Shown here: positions 52,594 to 61,968 of the stretch, in pieces | Position numbering within the stretch: position 1 is the stretch's first letter | Layout: each line of letters starts with the position of its first letter | From: Bradyrhizobium sp. Ash2021 | Lineage (GTDB): Bacteria; Pseudomonadota; Alphaproteobacteria; Rhizobiales; Xanthobacteraceae | Length of the DNA stretch: 64,000 nucleotides | Reading direction: 5' to 3' | NCBI RefSeq assembly: GCF_031202265.1 | Contig: NZ_CP100604.1 | Span: forward strand, 2,772,501-2,836,500 | The notes under the pieces: model-generated | What the model saw: only the letters and a program-made list of their open reading frames with translations | The model's database searches: none | What the model was told of the DNA's origin: nothing | Position numbers and translations under genes: made by a program

Positions 52594-52812
52594 TCAATAG
52601 TCGCGATGCCGCTTGATGACCGTGACCCGGTCATGATCATGATGCCATCCGCGATGCCAGCCGTAATCTCGATGCTCGCGATATTCAGCACGCGCGCCGT
52701 AGCCGTGATGATAGCCGCCGCGCTTCACCACTATGGTCTCCGCACTTGCAATCGACGGTGCCGCAATGGCGATCGCGCCAAGCGCGGCTAAAACATATCC
52801 AAACTTCTTCAT
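52594..52812 (-). CDS. Small exported His/Tyr-rich protein
   Basis: Protein of 72 residues with a signal peptide (MKKFGYVLAALGAIAIAAPSIASA). The mature part is rich in His, Tyr, Arg and Gly (GGYHHGYGARAEYREHRDYGWHRGWHHDHD), suggesting metal binding. The start at 52812 follows GAGGAG. A longer frame to 52938 has no export signal at its N-terminus. Bradyrhizobia often carry such proteins; function unknown. Confidence 0.75.
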   Translation of the reverse strand: MKKFGYVLAALGAIAIAAPSIASAETIVVKRGGYHHGYGARAEYREHRDYGWHRGWHHDHDRVTVIKRHRDY

Positions 52813-52964
52813 GATGTTCTCCTCGGTTGAGCTGATTAAACTTCGCATCGATGCGAACGTTCCTCGGGAATCCGAAGAGAATTCTGAACAGATGTTCACA
52901 CGAGATTCTTGACGCGTATCTCGCGCACTTTCTTGCATGGTGGCTTTGCGGCGTCGGCATTCGG

Positions 52965-53010
52965 GTGAGGGGGACTCTCTGCGAGTCGAATGCGTGGAGG
53001 TCCCTTCACC
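52965..53010. repeat. Partial copy of the large palindromic repeat
   Basis: GTGAGGGGGACTCTC followed, after a diverged middle, by GTGGAGGTCCCTTCACC. It matches the inner part of the repeat at 33325-33443, with several substitutions. Confidence 0.55.
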
Positions 53011-53130
53011 CCGCAGCCATCATTTCGAGTGGGCATGTCAGTGGGCAAGTGCCCTCGCTCGACAGCTTGCGCAAAGCCGGCACCCGGCGCATCATCGCCC
53101 CATAAAAAACATATCAGGGGGAGCGCTGCC

Positions 53131-54411
53131 ATGACCGGGGTTTCACGCCGTCATTTTCTGAGCCTGACTGGATCGGCCGCGGCCGCCGCACTCTCCGGAG
53201 GCGCTAACGCCGCGATGGGGCCGAACGACAAGTTCGATCTCGTGATCAAGGGCGGTGACGTGCTCGATCCCAGCCAGTCGCTGCGCGGAAAGCGCGACAT
53301 CGGCATTCGCTGGGGCGTGATCGAGACGATCGAGAACGAGATCCCGGCTGCCCGCGCCTCGAAGACCATCGATGCCTCGGGCAAGCTCGTGACGCCGGGC
53401 CTGATCGACCTGCATTGCCACGTCTACCCTTACGGCTCGGCGATCGGCATTCCCGCCGACGAACTGGTGCAGTTTCAGGGCACGACTACGGTGGTGTCGG
53501 CGGGCGACGCCGGCGTCAACAATCTGGCCGCGCTGCGCCGCTACATCGTGGCGCAGTCGCGCGCTCGGATTTACGCCTTCGTCCATATCGCCAATAACGG
53601 CCTGTCGGCCTTCCCCGTGGCCGAGCTCTACAATATCGACAACGCGCAGGTCGAAGCCTGCGCCATGGCGCTTGCGGAAAACCCGGATTTCCTGATCGGC
53701 GTCAAGGTCCGGATGTCGGAGAACGTGATCTACAAGCACGGGCTCGAACCGTTGAAGCGCGGTATCCAGGCCTGCGAGATGTGCGGCTGGCCGGCCAGGA
53801 TGATGGTGCATATCGGCGGCGTCGAGACCGGGGCGCTGATGTCGGATATCCTCAACCTGTTGCGGCCGGGCGACGTCCTCACCCACGCCTATTCCGGCGC
53901 GCCCAATAACGCGGGCACCTTCACTAACATCGTGCAGGACGGCAAGCTGTTGCCGGCGGCGCTCGCCGCCAAGCAGCGCGGCGTGATCTTCGACGTCGGC
54001 CATGGCGGCGGCAGCTTCGATTTCACGGTGGCGGAAGTCGCCATTCCCGGCGGCTGCACGCCTGATACCATCTCTTCCGACATGCACGTCTTCTCCGGCA
54101 ATTCGCCCGGCATGCCGTTCCTGCCGAACGTGATGAGCAAGTTCATGGCGATGGGCTTTACGCTGGAGCAGGTGGTGACGATGACAACCTCGGCGCCCGC
54201 CAAAATCATCAACCGTGCGCCGAAGATCGGCACGCTGCAAATTGGCGCCCCCGGCGACGTGTCGATCATGGATCTGGTGGAGGGGCCGGTCACTTTCGTC
54301 GACACCCGCAACAACAAGCGCGACGGTAAGGCGCTGCTGAAACCGGTGCAGACCGTGATCAACGGCGTGCCGTTCGGCCGACCCTATCAATCACCGTTCG
54401 CGGTGCGGTAG
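53131..54411 (+). CDS. Tat-exported amidohydrolase/deacetylase-like metallohydrolase
   Basis: Amidohydrolase-superfamily protein of 426 residues. A twin-arginine signal (GVSRRHFLSLTGSAAAAALSG) precedes a TIM-barrel enzyme with metal ligands in LIDLHCHVYP (HxH), a Lys candidate in LIGVKVRMS, His in MMVHIGG and THAYSG, and Asp in SSDMHVF. It is closest to the EF_0837/AHA_3915-type amidohydrolase/deacetylase group. Export of this type is unusual to me. The start at 53131 follows CAGGGGGAG. Confidence 0.82.
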   Translation: MTGVSRRHFLSLTGSAAAAALSGGANAAMGPNDKFDLVIKGGDVLDPSQSLRGKRDIGIRWGVIETIENEIPAARASKTIDASGKLVTPGLIDLHCHVYPYGSAIGIPADELVQFQGTTTVVSAGDAGVNNLAALRRYIVAQSRARIYAFVHIANNGLSAFPVAELYNIDNAQVEACAMALAENPDFLIGVKVRMSENVIYKHGLEPLKRGIQACEMCGWPARMMVHIGGVETGALMSDILNLLRPGDVLTHAYSGAPNNAGTFTNIVQDGKLLPAALAAKQRGVIFDVGHGGGSFDFTVAEVAIPGGCTPDTISSDMHVFSGNSPGMPFLPNVMSKFMAMGFTLEQVVTMTTSAPAKIINRAPKIGTLQIGAPGDVSIMDLVEGPVTFVDTRNNKRDGKALLKPVQTVINGVPFGRPYQSPFAVR

Positions 54412-54444
54412 ATCTGCCCACGTCAGGGGAGCGGGCTTGCATTA

Positions 54445-55542
54445 TTAGTCGTAGCGGTAGCGCTTGACGGCGTCCTCGTTCCATTCCACGCCCGCGCCGG
54501 GTCGGTTTGGGACCGTGAGCAAGCCGTCTGATATCTCAAAAGGCGCGGCCAGGATCGGATCGGCCCAATCCTGCCATTCCAGCCAATGCGCGGTTTCGGT
54601 CACGCGCATCAGATGCGCCGAGTATTCGGGATAGAGGTGCGTGGACATCTCGACGCCGGCGGTACCGGCGATCGCTGACGCCCGCATCCAGCCCGTCACT
54701 CCGCCGATACGCATGAGATCGGGCATCACATAGTCTCCGGCTCCAATCGACAGGGCATGATGCAAGGCGCGCGGCCCGTAGAAATTCTCGCCGAGTTGCA
54801 CGGGTGTCTTTAGCTCCCTTGTCAGCCGGACATAGCCTGCAAGATTGTTGTAGGCGATCGGTTCCTCGAACCAGTAAAGGCCTTGCTCGTCGAGCGCGTG
54901 ACAGCGGTGCAGCGCGTCGCCGAGGCTGAGACCCTGATTAAAATCGACCATCAGCTTGATATCCGCGCCGACCGCGGCGCGCACACCCTCTATCGCCGCA
55001 AGATCGTCGGCCAATCTGTCGCGGCCCAGCCGTAACTTGAGGCCCTTGAAGCCGCCTTCGGCCACAAGAGCCTGAGCGTCGTCGCCCAAAGCGTGGACAT
55101 CGGTGAGCCAAAGACCGTTGCTGTTATAGGCGGGAACCGGGCCGGTCGAGCCGCCCAACAAGACCGCGAGCGGCATGCCCGCCGCTTTTGCCAGCGCATC
55201 CCATGCCGCCATGTCGAGCCCGGATACGGCGATCATCGACACGCCTTCGTATCCGATCAGGTTCAGACCTCTGCGTCCGTTCTGAAAATCCTCGGATGGC
55301 CGGATGGCGTGGCCTTTGCGTGCGTCGGCAAGATCGTGGATCGCGGGCACGATGTAGCGCGCCGAATGCTTCAAATAAGGTTCGAGATAGCTGCGACCGA
55401 CAATCCCTTCCTCGGTTGCAAGATCGATCAGAATAATCGGCCATTGATCGAACAGACCGACCTTGGACACCACCGGCCGGCGCAGCGGCACCAGCACCGG
55501 CCGGACCGTCACGGATCGGAATGTGAGTTTCTCGAAAACCAC
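54445..55542 (-). CDS. Enolase-superfamily (mandelate racemase/MLE-like) enzyme
   Basis: Enzyme of 365 residues from GTG 55542, preceded by GGGAGGACCC. Metal ligands and catalytic residues appear as expected: GFKGLKLRLG (Lys of the KxK-type motif, with R in the second place), MVDFNQ (Asp), YWFEEPIAY (Glu), QLGENFYG (Glu), PDLMRIGG and STHLYPEYS (His). It abstracts the alpha-proton of a carboxylate, as in sugar-acid dehydratases or racemases. A start further upstream (Met at 55602) is possible. Divergent from a TetR regulator. Confidence 0.88.
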   Translation of the reverse strand: MVFEKLTFRSVTVRPVLVPLRRPVVSKVGLFDQWPIILIDLATEEGIVGRSYLEPYLKHSARYIVPAIHDLADARKGHAIRPSEDFQNGRRGLNLIGYEGVSMIAVSGLDMAAWDALAKAAGMPLAVLLGGSTGPVPAYNSNGLWLTDVHALGDDAQALVAEGGFKGLKLRLGRDRLADDLAAIEGVRAAVGADIKLMVDFNQGLSLGDALHRCHALDEQGLYWFEEPIAYNNLAGYVRLTRELKTPVQLGENFYGPRALHHALSIGAGDYVMPDLMRIGGVTGWMRASAIAGTAGVEMSTHLYPEYSAHLMRVTETAHWLEWQDWADPILAAPFEISDGLLTVPNRPGAGVEWNEDAVKRYRYD

Positions 55543-55685
55543 CGGGTCCTCCCACAAACGGCATGCGCTGCGCTTGCGATCATCCGCCCTCGGATCAGGC
55601 ATCGCTCGGCCGCTGCATTCGAAGGCGGGAGCGTGGTGTTGTAAATTCACTAACCGGTATACATTCCCCGCGAGGAGGACGACAG

Positions 55686-56297
55686 ATGCCGCGTTCCCCG
55701 GCGCCCACCCGGCAGACCATTCTCGATGCGGCCTACAGGCTGTTCCGCCGCAACGGATTCGTGCGCGTGAGCATGGACGAGATCGCAACGTCAGCCGACG
55801 TCACCAAACGCACGCTGTATTATCACTTCACCAGTAAGGATGAACTTCTCGCCGAGGTGCTCGAGGCGCAACACGCGCTCGCACTGGCCGCCTTCCGGAC
55901 CTTTGGCGAAGGCCTCGGCGGCTCACCGGAGGCCATCGTCGATCAACTCTTCAAGGATCTCGCCGTCTGGTCGGACCAGCCGCGATGGGCCGGCTCCGGG
56001 TTTACGCGGCTCGTCATCGAGCTTGCCGATCTTCGCGGGCATCCCGCGCGCCTGATCGCGCGCCGTCACAAGGCGATGCTCGAGAGCCATCTCGCGGATC
56101 TCCTGGCAAAGGTTCAGGTCAAGTCGCCGCGAGAACTTGCCCGCGAGATCTGGCTGCTTTCCGAGGGGGCAATCTCGCTGATTTTGATCCACGGTGACCG
56201 CAGCTACGCTTCCGCCGCCGCGGAGGCGGCCAGGAAACTCATTTGGTCAAAATCTACGGTTCGAAAGAAGGTGCGTCGCCGCATCCGTTCGCAGTGA
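55686..56297 (+). CDS. TetR-family transcriptional regulator
   Basis: Protein of 203 residues: TRQTILDAAYRLFRRNGFVRVSMDEIATSADVTKRTLYYHFTSKDELLAEVLE is the helix-turn-helix domain, with the C-terminal effector domain less conserved and ending in a basic RKKVRRRIRSQ. The start at 55686 follows GAGGAGGACGAC. The imperfect palindrome ACTAACCGGTATAC in the divergent gap near 55650 may be its operator, controlling the enolase-superfamily gene. Confidence 0.9.
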   Translation: MPRSPAPTRQTILDAAYRLFRRNGFVRVSMDEIATSADVTKRTLYYHFTSKDELLAEVLEAQHALALAAFRTFGEGLGGSPEAIVDQLFKDLAVWSDQPRWAGSGFTRLVIELADLRGHPARLIARRHKAMLESHLADLLAKVQVKSPRELAREIWLLSEGAISLILIHGDRSYASAAAEAARKLIWSKSTVRKKVRRRIRSQ

Positions 56298-56311
56298 GGC
56301 GAAGTGCTGGA

Positions 56312-57202
56312 TTAACCCAGTTGCTTCTGCTGAGCGCGGCTGTCGCCGATGATGTCGGCAATGACGGCGCCCATCACCAGCGCGCCGCCGATGAGAACCC
56401 GGGGCGCGGGAACTTCGGCAAAGGCCAGCCATACCCAAAACGGCATCAGCGGCGTTTCCAGCGTGCCGATCAACGTCGCCTGTCCGGACGGCAGCCGGCG
56501 CGAGCCCAGGATGAACAGCGTCAGCCCCAGCGCGACCTGAAAGAATCCGAACATCGCCAGCACGAACAGGTTGTTTCCCGTTACGCCGGTGATCGCATGC
56601 GCGAAGGGAATGCTGACAACGCTGCCCAGGAAGTTCGACAGTGCCGCCGCGGCCACCATCGGCGTGTGCCTGTGCGTCCGGATGGTGACGGTCATCGCTG
56701 CGATCGCTGTCGTCATGAGGCAGGCCAGGGCGATCCCAAGCAAATCGGAACTGGCGCTTGTATTGCCGACGATGATGGCAACGCCGCAGAGCGCCACGAG
56801 GCTGGCCACCATGGTTTGCCAGCGCGCGGCCTCCCGCAACCATAGCCAGGCGAACGCCGCGGCGACGAAGGGGCCCGTTGCGATGATGATAGCGACATTC
56901 GATACGCTGGTGAGTTGCAGGGCGGGAATGAAGCACACCATGCCCAGCGTCGACAGCGAGGCGACCAGCCAGCCGCCCTTTCCCATCCGCAGCAGGTCCT
57001 TGAGGCCGGCCCGGCCCTGCGTCAGCACCAGGACGGCCGCGATCAGGCCGCCGCCGAACAGGCCCCGCCAGAACAGGATCGTCCAGGAATCGAGCGGAAG
57101 CAGTTTTGTGAAGAATGGCGCCGTGCTCCATGCCACGGCCGCGGCGACGACGAGGATGATGCCCGTGCGGCGTTGCGAAGCGGTTTCCGTCATCAAGGAC
57201 AC
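56312..57202 (-). CDS. EamA-family (DMT) transporter
   Basis: Protein of 296 residues with about ten hydrophobic helices in two EamA halves: AAAVAWSTAPFFTKLLPLDSWTILFWRGLF and FLGSVVSIPFAHAITGV among them. It is likely an exporter of amino acids or related metabolites. It lies 24 bp after the aminotransferase gene in the same direction, so the two are co-transcribed. Confidence 0.9.
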   Translation of the reverse strand: MSLMTETASQRRTGIILVVAAAVAWSTAPFFTKLLPLDSWTILFWRGLFGGGLIAAVLVLTQGRAGLKDLLRMGKGGWLVASLSTLGMVCFIPALQLTSVSNVAIIIATGPFVAAAFAWLWLREAARWQTMVASLVALCGVAIIVGNTSASSDLLGIALACLMTTAIAAMTVTIRTHRHTPMVAAAALSNFLGSVVSIPFAHAITGVTGNNLFVLAMFGFFQVALGLTLFILGSRRLPSGQATLIGTLETPLMPFWVWLAFAEVPAPRVLIGGALVMGAVIADIIGDSRAQQKQLG

Positions 57203-57226
57203 CGGTCTGACGAGCCGCCTGATCGT

Positions 57227-58477
57227 TCAGGCCCGAGCCTGCTTCTCGACATTGGCGCTTCGCGCCGGCACGCCGAACTCCTTGCGGCACACTTCGGCGA
57301 GCACGGCGACGCCTTCGCGGATTTGCTGATGCGAGGGGCTGGCAAAACAGAGCCGCAGACGGCTGCCGGCATAGGCCTTGTTGGTCGACCATTCCGGCCC
57401 CGGGTTGATGGAGACGCCGGCGGCGAGCGCCGCCTGATAGAGTTTTAGCGTATCGACATTGTCGGGAAGCTTCACCCACAGGAAGATGCCGCCCGCAGGC
57501 GCCTCGAACTCGGCCGAGGTGCCGAACTGCTCGTTCAGCGCCTCCATCAGCGTGTCGAGTTTGGCGCGCAGGCCGCGTGTCAGTTTCGGCACATGGGTGG
57601 AAAAGTGCGGCGCGCAATATTCCGCCAGCACCATCTGCTCCAGCGCGCCACTTCCGGCGTCGGTCTTCAGCGCCAGCATCCGCGACATCATTTCCCAGGG
57701 CGCCACGATGAAACCGACCCGCAGCGCCGGCGCAATCGATTTGGAAAACGACCCGATGTGGATGACGCTGTTGTTCCTGGCCATGGCGTAGATCGCCGGC
57801 GGGCGCTGGCCGTTCCAGATCAGATCGGCGTAGCAATCGTCTTCGAAGATCGGCACGCCGTATTGTTGCGACAGCCTTAGCATCTCGGCGCGCCGCGTCT
57901 CCGGCAGGATGCTGCCCGTCGGGTTCTGCACGGTCGGGATGGTGTAGATGTATTTCGGTGTGATGCCGCGGCTTTTGTGGTCGGCCAGTGCTGCCGCCAG
58001 CGCATCCATCCGCATGCCCTGATCGTCGAGCGGAATGCCGACCGCGTTGACGCCAAGCCGCGTCAGCCGGTTCAGCAAACCCTGATAGGTCTCCTGCTCG
58101 ATCAGCACGGTATCGCCGCGCGCCAGCAAGGTCTGGTTGACGAGGTCGAGCGCCTGCAGCGAGCCCGAGACGATCAGGATGTCGTCGGCGCTGCAGTCGA
58201 TCCCGGCATCGCGCTTGAGTTTTTTGGTCAGGAATTCACGCAGGGGAAGATAGCCCTGCGGACCGTGGGCGAGATTGTAGGTCGCGAGGGCCTTGCCTTC
58301 GCGCTGGAGCACGGCCGTGATCGCGTCGACCAGGCCGTCGACCGGAACCTGATCGGGGTCATTGTTGCCGCCGACAAAGCTGTACTTTGCCAGTCCGGTC
58401 CATCGCGCCGCGGGCGCGGGCAATCCCGCCGGGAGCAGGGGCGCGAAATCGAAACGTGCGGCGGTAGACATGGACAT
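57227..58477 (-). CDS. PLP-dependent aminotransferase (2-aminoadipate/MocR-type fold)
   Basis: Fold type I aminotransferase of 416 residues: YNLAHGPQGYLPLREFL, ILIVSGSLQALDLV, YTIPTVQNPTGSILPE, FEDDCYADL and the PLP lysine in HIGSFSKSIAPALRVGF. It is related to LysN-type multisubstrate aminotransferases and lacks a GntR domain. With the adjacent EamA exporter it may handle and release an amino acid. Confidence 0.9.
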   Translation of the reverse strand: MSMSTAARFDFAPLLPAGLPAPAARWTGLAKYSFVGGNNDPDQVPVDGLVDAITAVLQREGKALATYNLAHGPQGYLPLREFLTKKLKRDAGIDCSADDILIVSGSLQALDLVNQTLLARGDTVLIEQETYQGLLNRLTRLGVNAVGIPLDDQGMRMDALAAALADHKSRGITPKYIYTIPTVQNPTGSILPETRRAEMLRLSQQYGVPIFEDDCYADLIWNGQRPPAIYAMARNNSVIHIGSFSKSIAPALRVGFIVAPWEMMSRMLALKTDAGSGALEQMVLAEYCAPHFSTHVPKLTRGLRAKLDTLMEALNEQFGTSAEFEAPAGGIFLWVKLPDNVDTLKLYQAALAAGVSINPGPEWSTNKAYAGSRLRLCFASPSHQQIREGVAVLAEVCRKEFGVPARSANVEKQARA

Positions 58478-58530
58478 TCACTCCCGTTTTGTTTTCGTTG
58501 AGAAAGCGGTCTGCGCCGCTTTCTTGCAGT

Positions 58531-59073
58531 CTAGTTGTTCCTGACGATCCGGATCGGCCGCCCTTGGCTGATGAAGGCATAATGCCCGGCGCCGACGCCG
58601 CCGACCATCAGCGCTTCCACGGCAGGCTCCGCGATCTCTGCCGTGGCGGCCCAGTCGATCACGAAATTGGCGCCGGTGCCGCCGCGGACGTCCGTGGCGG
58701 CGATGGACACCTCGATGGTCGCGAACGGCTTGAGCGCGATCGGTGTCTTAAGGTAGCTTTCCACCACTTTGCCGGATGTGTCGAAATAGGCGATCCGCTT
58801 CAGCACCAGCGGCCTGGTTTCCGAGGCGTTGTGGACGCTGAGCGTGACCGAAAAATCCGCCCGCAGCTTGCCCTGGCTCATTGACACGCTGGAATAGACC
58901 GGCACGTAAAATGAACCGGAAACGGCGAGGTTATCGGCGGGCACCGCGGTAAGCGATCCGGCAAAATTCTGCTCGATGGTGCCGGAGGTCTGCGCTGCGG
59001 CGCGGGGCGAATACAGGATCGGCAGACTGACCAGAATCGCGAGAAAAAAGCCCGTTATGCGGCTGTGACACAT
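58531..59073 (-). CDS. Exported DUF3124 protein
   Basis: Protein of about 180 residues with a signal peptide (GFFLAILVSLPILYSPRAAA). The conserved region SGSFYVPVYSSVSMSQGKLRADFSVTLSVHNAS and LKRIAYFDTSGKVVESYL matches DUF3124. Function unknown, likely periplasmic. The start at 59073 has GAGGGG upstream; the Met at 59100 is an alternative. Confidence 0.82.
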   Translation of the reverse strand: MCHSRITGFFLAILVSLPILYSPRAAAQTSGTIEQNFAGSLTAVPADNLAVSGSFYVPVYSSVSMSQGKLRADFSVTLSVHNASETRPLVLKRIAYFDTSGKVVESYLKTPIALKPFATIEVSIAATDVRGGTGANFVIDWAATAEIAEPAVEALMVGGVGAGHYAFISQGRPIRIVRNN

Positions 59074-59344
59074 CGCTGGTTTGCCCCTCACATCCCGCAT
59101 GACAGGTGGAAAATTCCGTGAAAAACGCCTACGGTCTGTTTCCGGCGCCCGCTTCTTGCTTTTTATGGCATGCGACCATGGCGATTGTAACCGGACCTCG
59201 TCAATGATTTTTCCTGTCCGGGCCCGCCCGTAGCATGCCGTTCTGCGGCGCCCGGTCAGCGACGTTCTGCCCTGCGTATTGACGCTGGCGCGGGGTTCCG
59301 AGTCCGGCTAATGCACTTCCTGAAAAGGGAGAGATCCGAACAAA

Positions 59345-60421
59345 ATGGCCGATACGATCCAGGAAGTTCTGCAAGCCTTTGCCCGCGGCGAACTCGTGGT
59401 CGTCACCGATGATGACGACCGGGAAGGCGAGGGCGATTTGATCGTCGCGGCCTCGCTGTGCACGGCCGAGAAGATGGCGTTCATTATCCGCCACACGTCG
59501 GGCATCGTCTGCGCGCCGATCACCACCGACGATGCGCGCCGGCTGCGGCTCGATCCGATGGTGGCGCATAACGAATCCAATCACACCACCGCGTTTACGG
59601 TTTCAATCGACTACAAGCCCGATGCCGGCACCGGCATTTCCGCCGACGAACGCGCCTCCTGCTGCCGCGCGCTCGCCAATCCCAATGCCGGCGCCAATGA
59701 TTTCGCGCGGCCCGGCCACATCTTCCCGCTGATCGCCCGTGACGGCGGCGTGCTGCTGCGCTCCGGCCACACCGAAGCGGCCGTCGATCTCTGCAAGCTC
59801 TCCGGCCTGCCGCCGGTCGGCGTCATCTCCGAGTTGATGAACGACGACGGCACCGTGATGAAGGGCGAGCAGGTTGCGCGCTTCGCCGCCACCCACATGC
59901 TCAAGCACGTCACGATCGCTGACATGATCGCCTATCGCCAGGCGCGCGAAAAACTGATCGAGCGGGTCGCGACCTTTACGACGGATAGCCCGATCGGCCC
60001 GTTGCAGGGCTATGCCTATCGTTCGCCGTTCGATGAAATCGCGCACGCCGCGTTCGTCTATAATGGCATCGGCGACGGCAAGAACGTGCTGACGCGGCTG
60101 CACAAGCCCAATATCGTAAAGGACCTCTTCACCGGCCAGGCGCGGATGCAGATCGTGCTGCGGCATTTCAAGGATGCCGGCCGCGGCGTGCTGGTGTATC
60201 TGCGCGACGGCGCCGCCGGGGTTCCGGTTGAGCCGGTCGGCGAACAGAAATCCGCGGAGGCCGATCGTAACCGGCAGTGGCGCGAAGTCGGTGTCGGGGC
60301 GCAAATCCTGCGCGACCTCGGCGTCACCTCGATCCGGCATCTGACGTCGTCGGTGCACGACTACAAGGGACTGTCCGGTTTCGGCATCGAGATCGTGTCC
60401 AACGAGCGGCTCGAGGAATGA
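59345..60421 (+). CDS. ribB: 3,4-dihydroxy-2-butanone 4-phosphate synthase with degenerate RibA half
   Basis: Riboflavin-pathway protein of 358 residues. The N-terminal RibB domain has VVTDDDDREGEGDL, RLDPMVAHNESNHTTAFTVS and SGHTEAAVDLCKLSGLPPVGVISELMNDDG, all catalytic regions. The C-terminal half resembles GTP cyclohydrolase II, but the zinc-binding cysteines (in RibA, near SECLTGDVFGSRRCDC) are absent: the stretch reads TRLHKPNIVKDLFTGQARMQ. It therefore probably lacks GTP cyclohydrolase activity. No convincing FMN riboswitch was seen upstream. Confidence 0.9.
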   Translation: MADTIQEVLQAFARGELVVVTDDDDREGEGDLIVAASLCTAEKMAFIIRHTSGIVCAPITTDDARRLRLDPMVAHNESNHTTAFTVSIDYKPDAGTGISADERASCCRALANPNAGANDFARPGHIFPLIARDGGVLLRSGHTEAAVDLCKLSGLPPVGVISELMNDDGTVMKGEQVARFAATHMLKHVTIADMIAYRQAREKLIERVATFTTDSPIGPLQGYAYRSPFDEIAHAAFVYNGIGDGKNVLTRLHKPNIVKDLFTGQARMQIVLRHFKDAGRGVLVYLRDGAAGVPVEPVGEQKSAEADRNRQWREVGVGAQILRDLGVTSIRHLTSSVHDYKGLSGFGIEIVSNERLEE

Positions 60422-60426
60422 ACGTT

Positions 60427-60506
60427 GTCATTCCGGGGCGCATCGAAGATGCGAACCCGGAATCTCGAGATTCCGGGTTCGATGCTTCGCATCGCCCCGG
60501 AATGAC
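60427..60506. repeat. Cruciform-type palindromic repeat
   Basis: An outer GTCATTCCGGGGCG/CGCCCCGGAATGAC pair surrounds a perfect 30-bp palindrome at 60452-60481 (centre ATCTCGAGAT). A second, more diverged member lies at 62892-62990. It begins 6 bp after the ribB stop. Confidence 0.85.
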
Positions 60507-60593
60507 AGAGCACCCAATTCAATTGCGCTTCCGCCGATAGCGCATTAATTTGGCCGGCAATTCCGTGAGGACAGTGATGCGAAAGGGATTTTC

Positions 60594-61808
60594 ATGAGCG
60601 TGCGCCCTCAGACCAAGGACAAACCGACTACCGCGAGCTTTCAGTGGGACGATCCGTTCCTGCTCGACGAGCAGTTGACCGAAGACGAACGCATGATCCG
60701 CGACACCGCGCGCGCCTACGCGCAGGATAAATTGCTGCCGCGCATCACCAAAGCCTATCTGGAAGAAAAGACCGATCGCGAGATTTTCAACGAGATGGGC
60801 GAGCTTGGCCTGATCGGCATCACGCTGCCGGAAGAATATGGCTGCGCCAATGCCAGCTACGTCGCCTATGGCCTCGTGGCCCGCGAGATCGAGCGCGTCG
60901 ATTCCGGCTACCGCTCGATGAATTCGGTGCAGTCGTCGCTGGTGATGCATCCGATCTACGCCTATGGCGATGAGAACCAGCGCAAGAAATATTTGCCGAA
61001 ACTAGCCACCGGCGAGTGGGTCGGCTGCTTCGGCCTGACCGAGCCGGATGCCGGTTCCGACCCCGGCGGCATGAAGACCCGCGCCGAGAAGGTATCCGAC
61101 GGCTACCGGCTGACCGGCAGCAAGATGTGGATTTCCAACGCGCCGATCGCCGATGTGTTCGTGGTTTGGGCGAAATCAGCCGCGCATGACAACCAGATCC
61201 GCGGCTTCATCCTCGAGAAGGGCATGAAGGGCCTGTCGGCGCCGAAGATCGGCGGCAAGCTCTCGCTGCGGGCCTCGATCACCGGCGAGATCGTAATGGA
61301 TGGCGTGGTGGTGCCGGAAGAAGCACTATTGCCCAACGTCTCCGGCCTGAAGGGACCGTTCGGCTGTCTCAACCGCGCCCGCTACGGCATTTCCTGGGGC
61401 GCGATGGGCGCCGCCGAGGACTGCATGCACCGCGCCCGGCAATACACGCTCGACCGCAAGCAGTTCAACCGGCCGCTGGCGGCGACACAGCTGGTGCAGA
61501 AGAAGCTCGCGGACATGCAGACCGAGATCGCGCTCGCCCTGCAGGCCTCATTGCGCGTCGGCCGCCTGATGGACGAAGGCAAGATGGCGCCGGAAATGAT
61601 CTCGATCGTCAAGCGCAACAATTGCGGCAAGGCGCTCGACATCGCGCGCGTCGCCCGCGATATGCATGGCGGCAACGGCATCCAGATCGAATATCACGTG
61701 ATGCGCCACACCGCGAATTTGGAAACCGTGAATACCTATGAAGGCACCCACGACGTCCACGCGCTGATTCTGGGCCGCGCGATCACCGGCATTCAGGCGT
61801 TTTCGTAA
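60594..61808 (+). CDS. gcdH: Glutaryl-CoA dehydrogenase-like acyl-CoA dehydrogenase
   Basis: Acyl-CoA dehydrogenase of 404 residues: [29 protein letters not shown] start, [23 protein letters not shown] region, [18 protein letters not shown], and the catalytic Glu in [21 protein letters not shown]. These match glutaryl-CoA dehydrogenases, which form crotonyl-CoA in lysine/tryptophan breakdown. Substrate assignment rests on motifs only. Single gene between two repeat elements. Confidence 0.85.
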   Translation: MSVRPQTKDKPTTASFQWDDPFLLDEQLTEDERMIRDTARAYAQDKLLPRITKAYLEEKTDREIFNEMGELGLIGITLPEEYGCANASYVAYGLVAREIERVDSGYRSMNSVQSSLVMHPIYAYGDENQRKKYLPKLATGEWVGCFGLTEPDAGSDPGGMKTRAEKVSDGYRLTGSKMWISNAPIADVFVVWAKSAAHDNQIRGFILEKGMKGLSAPKIGGKLSLRASITGEIVMDGVVVPEEALLPNVSGLKGPFGCLNRARYGISWGAMGAAEDCMHRARQYTLDRKQFNRPLAATQLVQKKLADMQTEIALALQASLRVGRLMDEGKMAPEMISIVKRNNCGKALDIARVARDMHGGNGIQIEYHVMRHTANLETVNTYEGTHDVHALILGRAITGIQAFS

Positions 61809-61824
61809 GCTTCTACTACTCCGA

Positions 61825-61931
61825 CCTCATCCTGAGGAGCCCGCGTCTTCGCGGGCGTCTCGAAGGATGGCCGCGCGACAAATCTTGCCCGATGCTTCGA
61901 GACGGCCCTGCGGGCCTCCTCAGCATGAGGG
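61825..61931. repeat. Dispersed palindromic repeat (CATCCTGAGGAG type)
   Basis: CCTCATCCTGAGGAGCCCGC, then TCTCGAAGGATGG, followed by a half copy TTCGAGACGG...CCTCAGCATGAGG. It matches 28885-28928 in the opposite orientation. Confidence 0.75.
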
Positions 61932-61968
61932 TTCGGTGGGAAGCGCGCGTTACATACAGGTATCCCCC

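Noticed and set aside
56247..57836. Reverse frame of 529 codons
   Set aside because: Overlaps the EamA transporter and aminotransferase in a different frame; the peptide is low-complexity Arg/Gly/Ala.
59101..59344. Possible FMN riboswitch before ribB
   Set aside because: The conserved RFN blocks could not be found on the forward strand, only scattered GC-rich stems.
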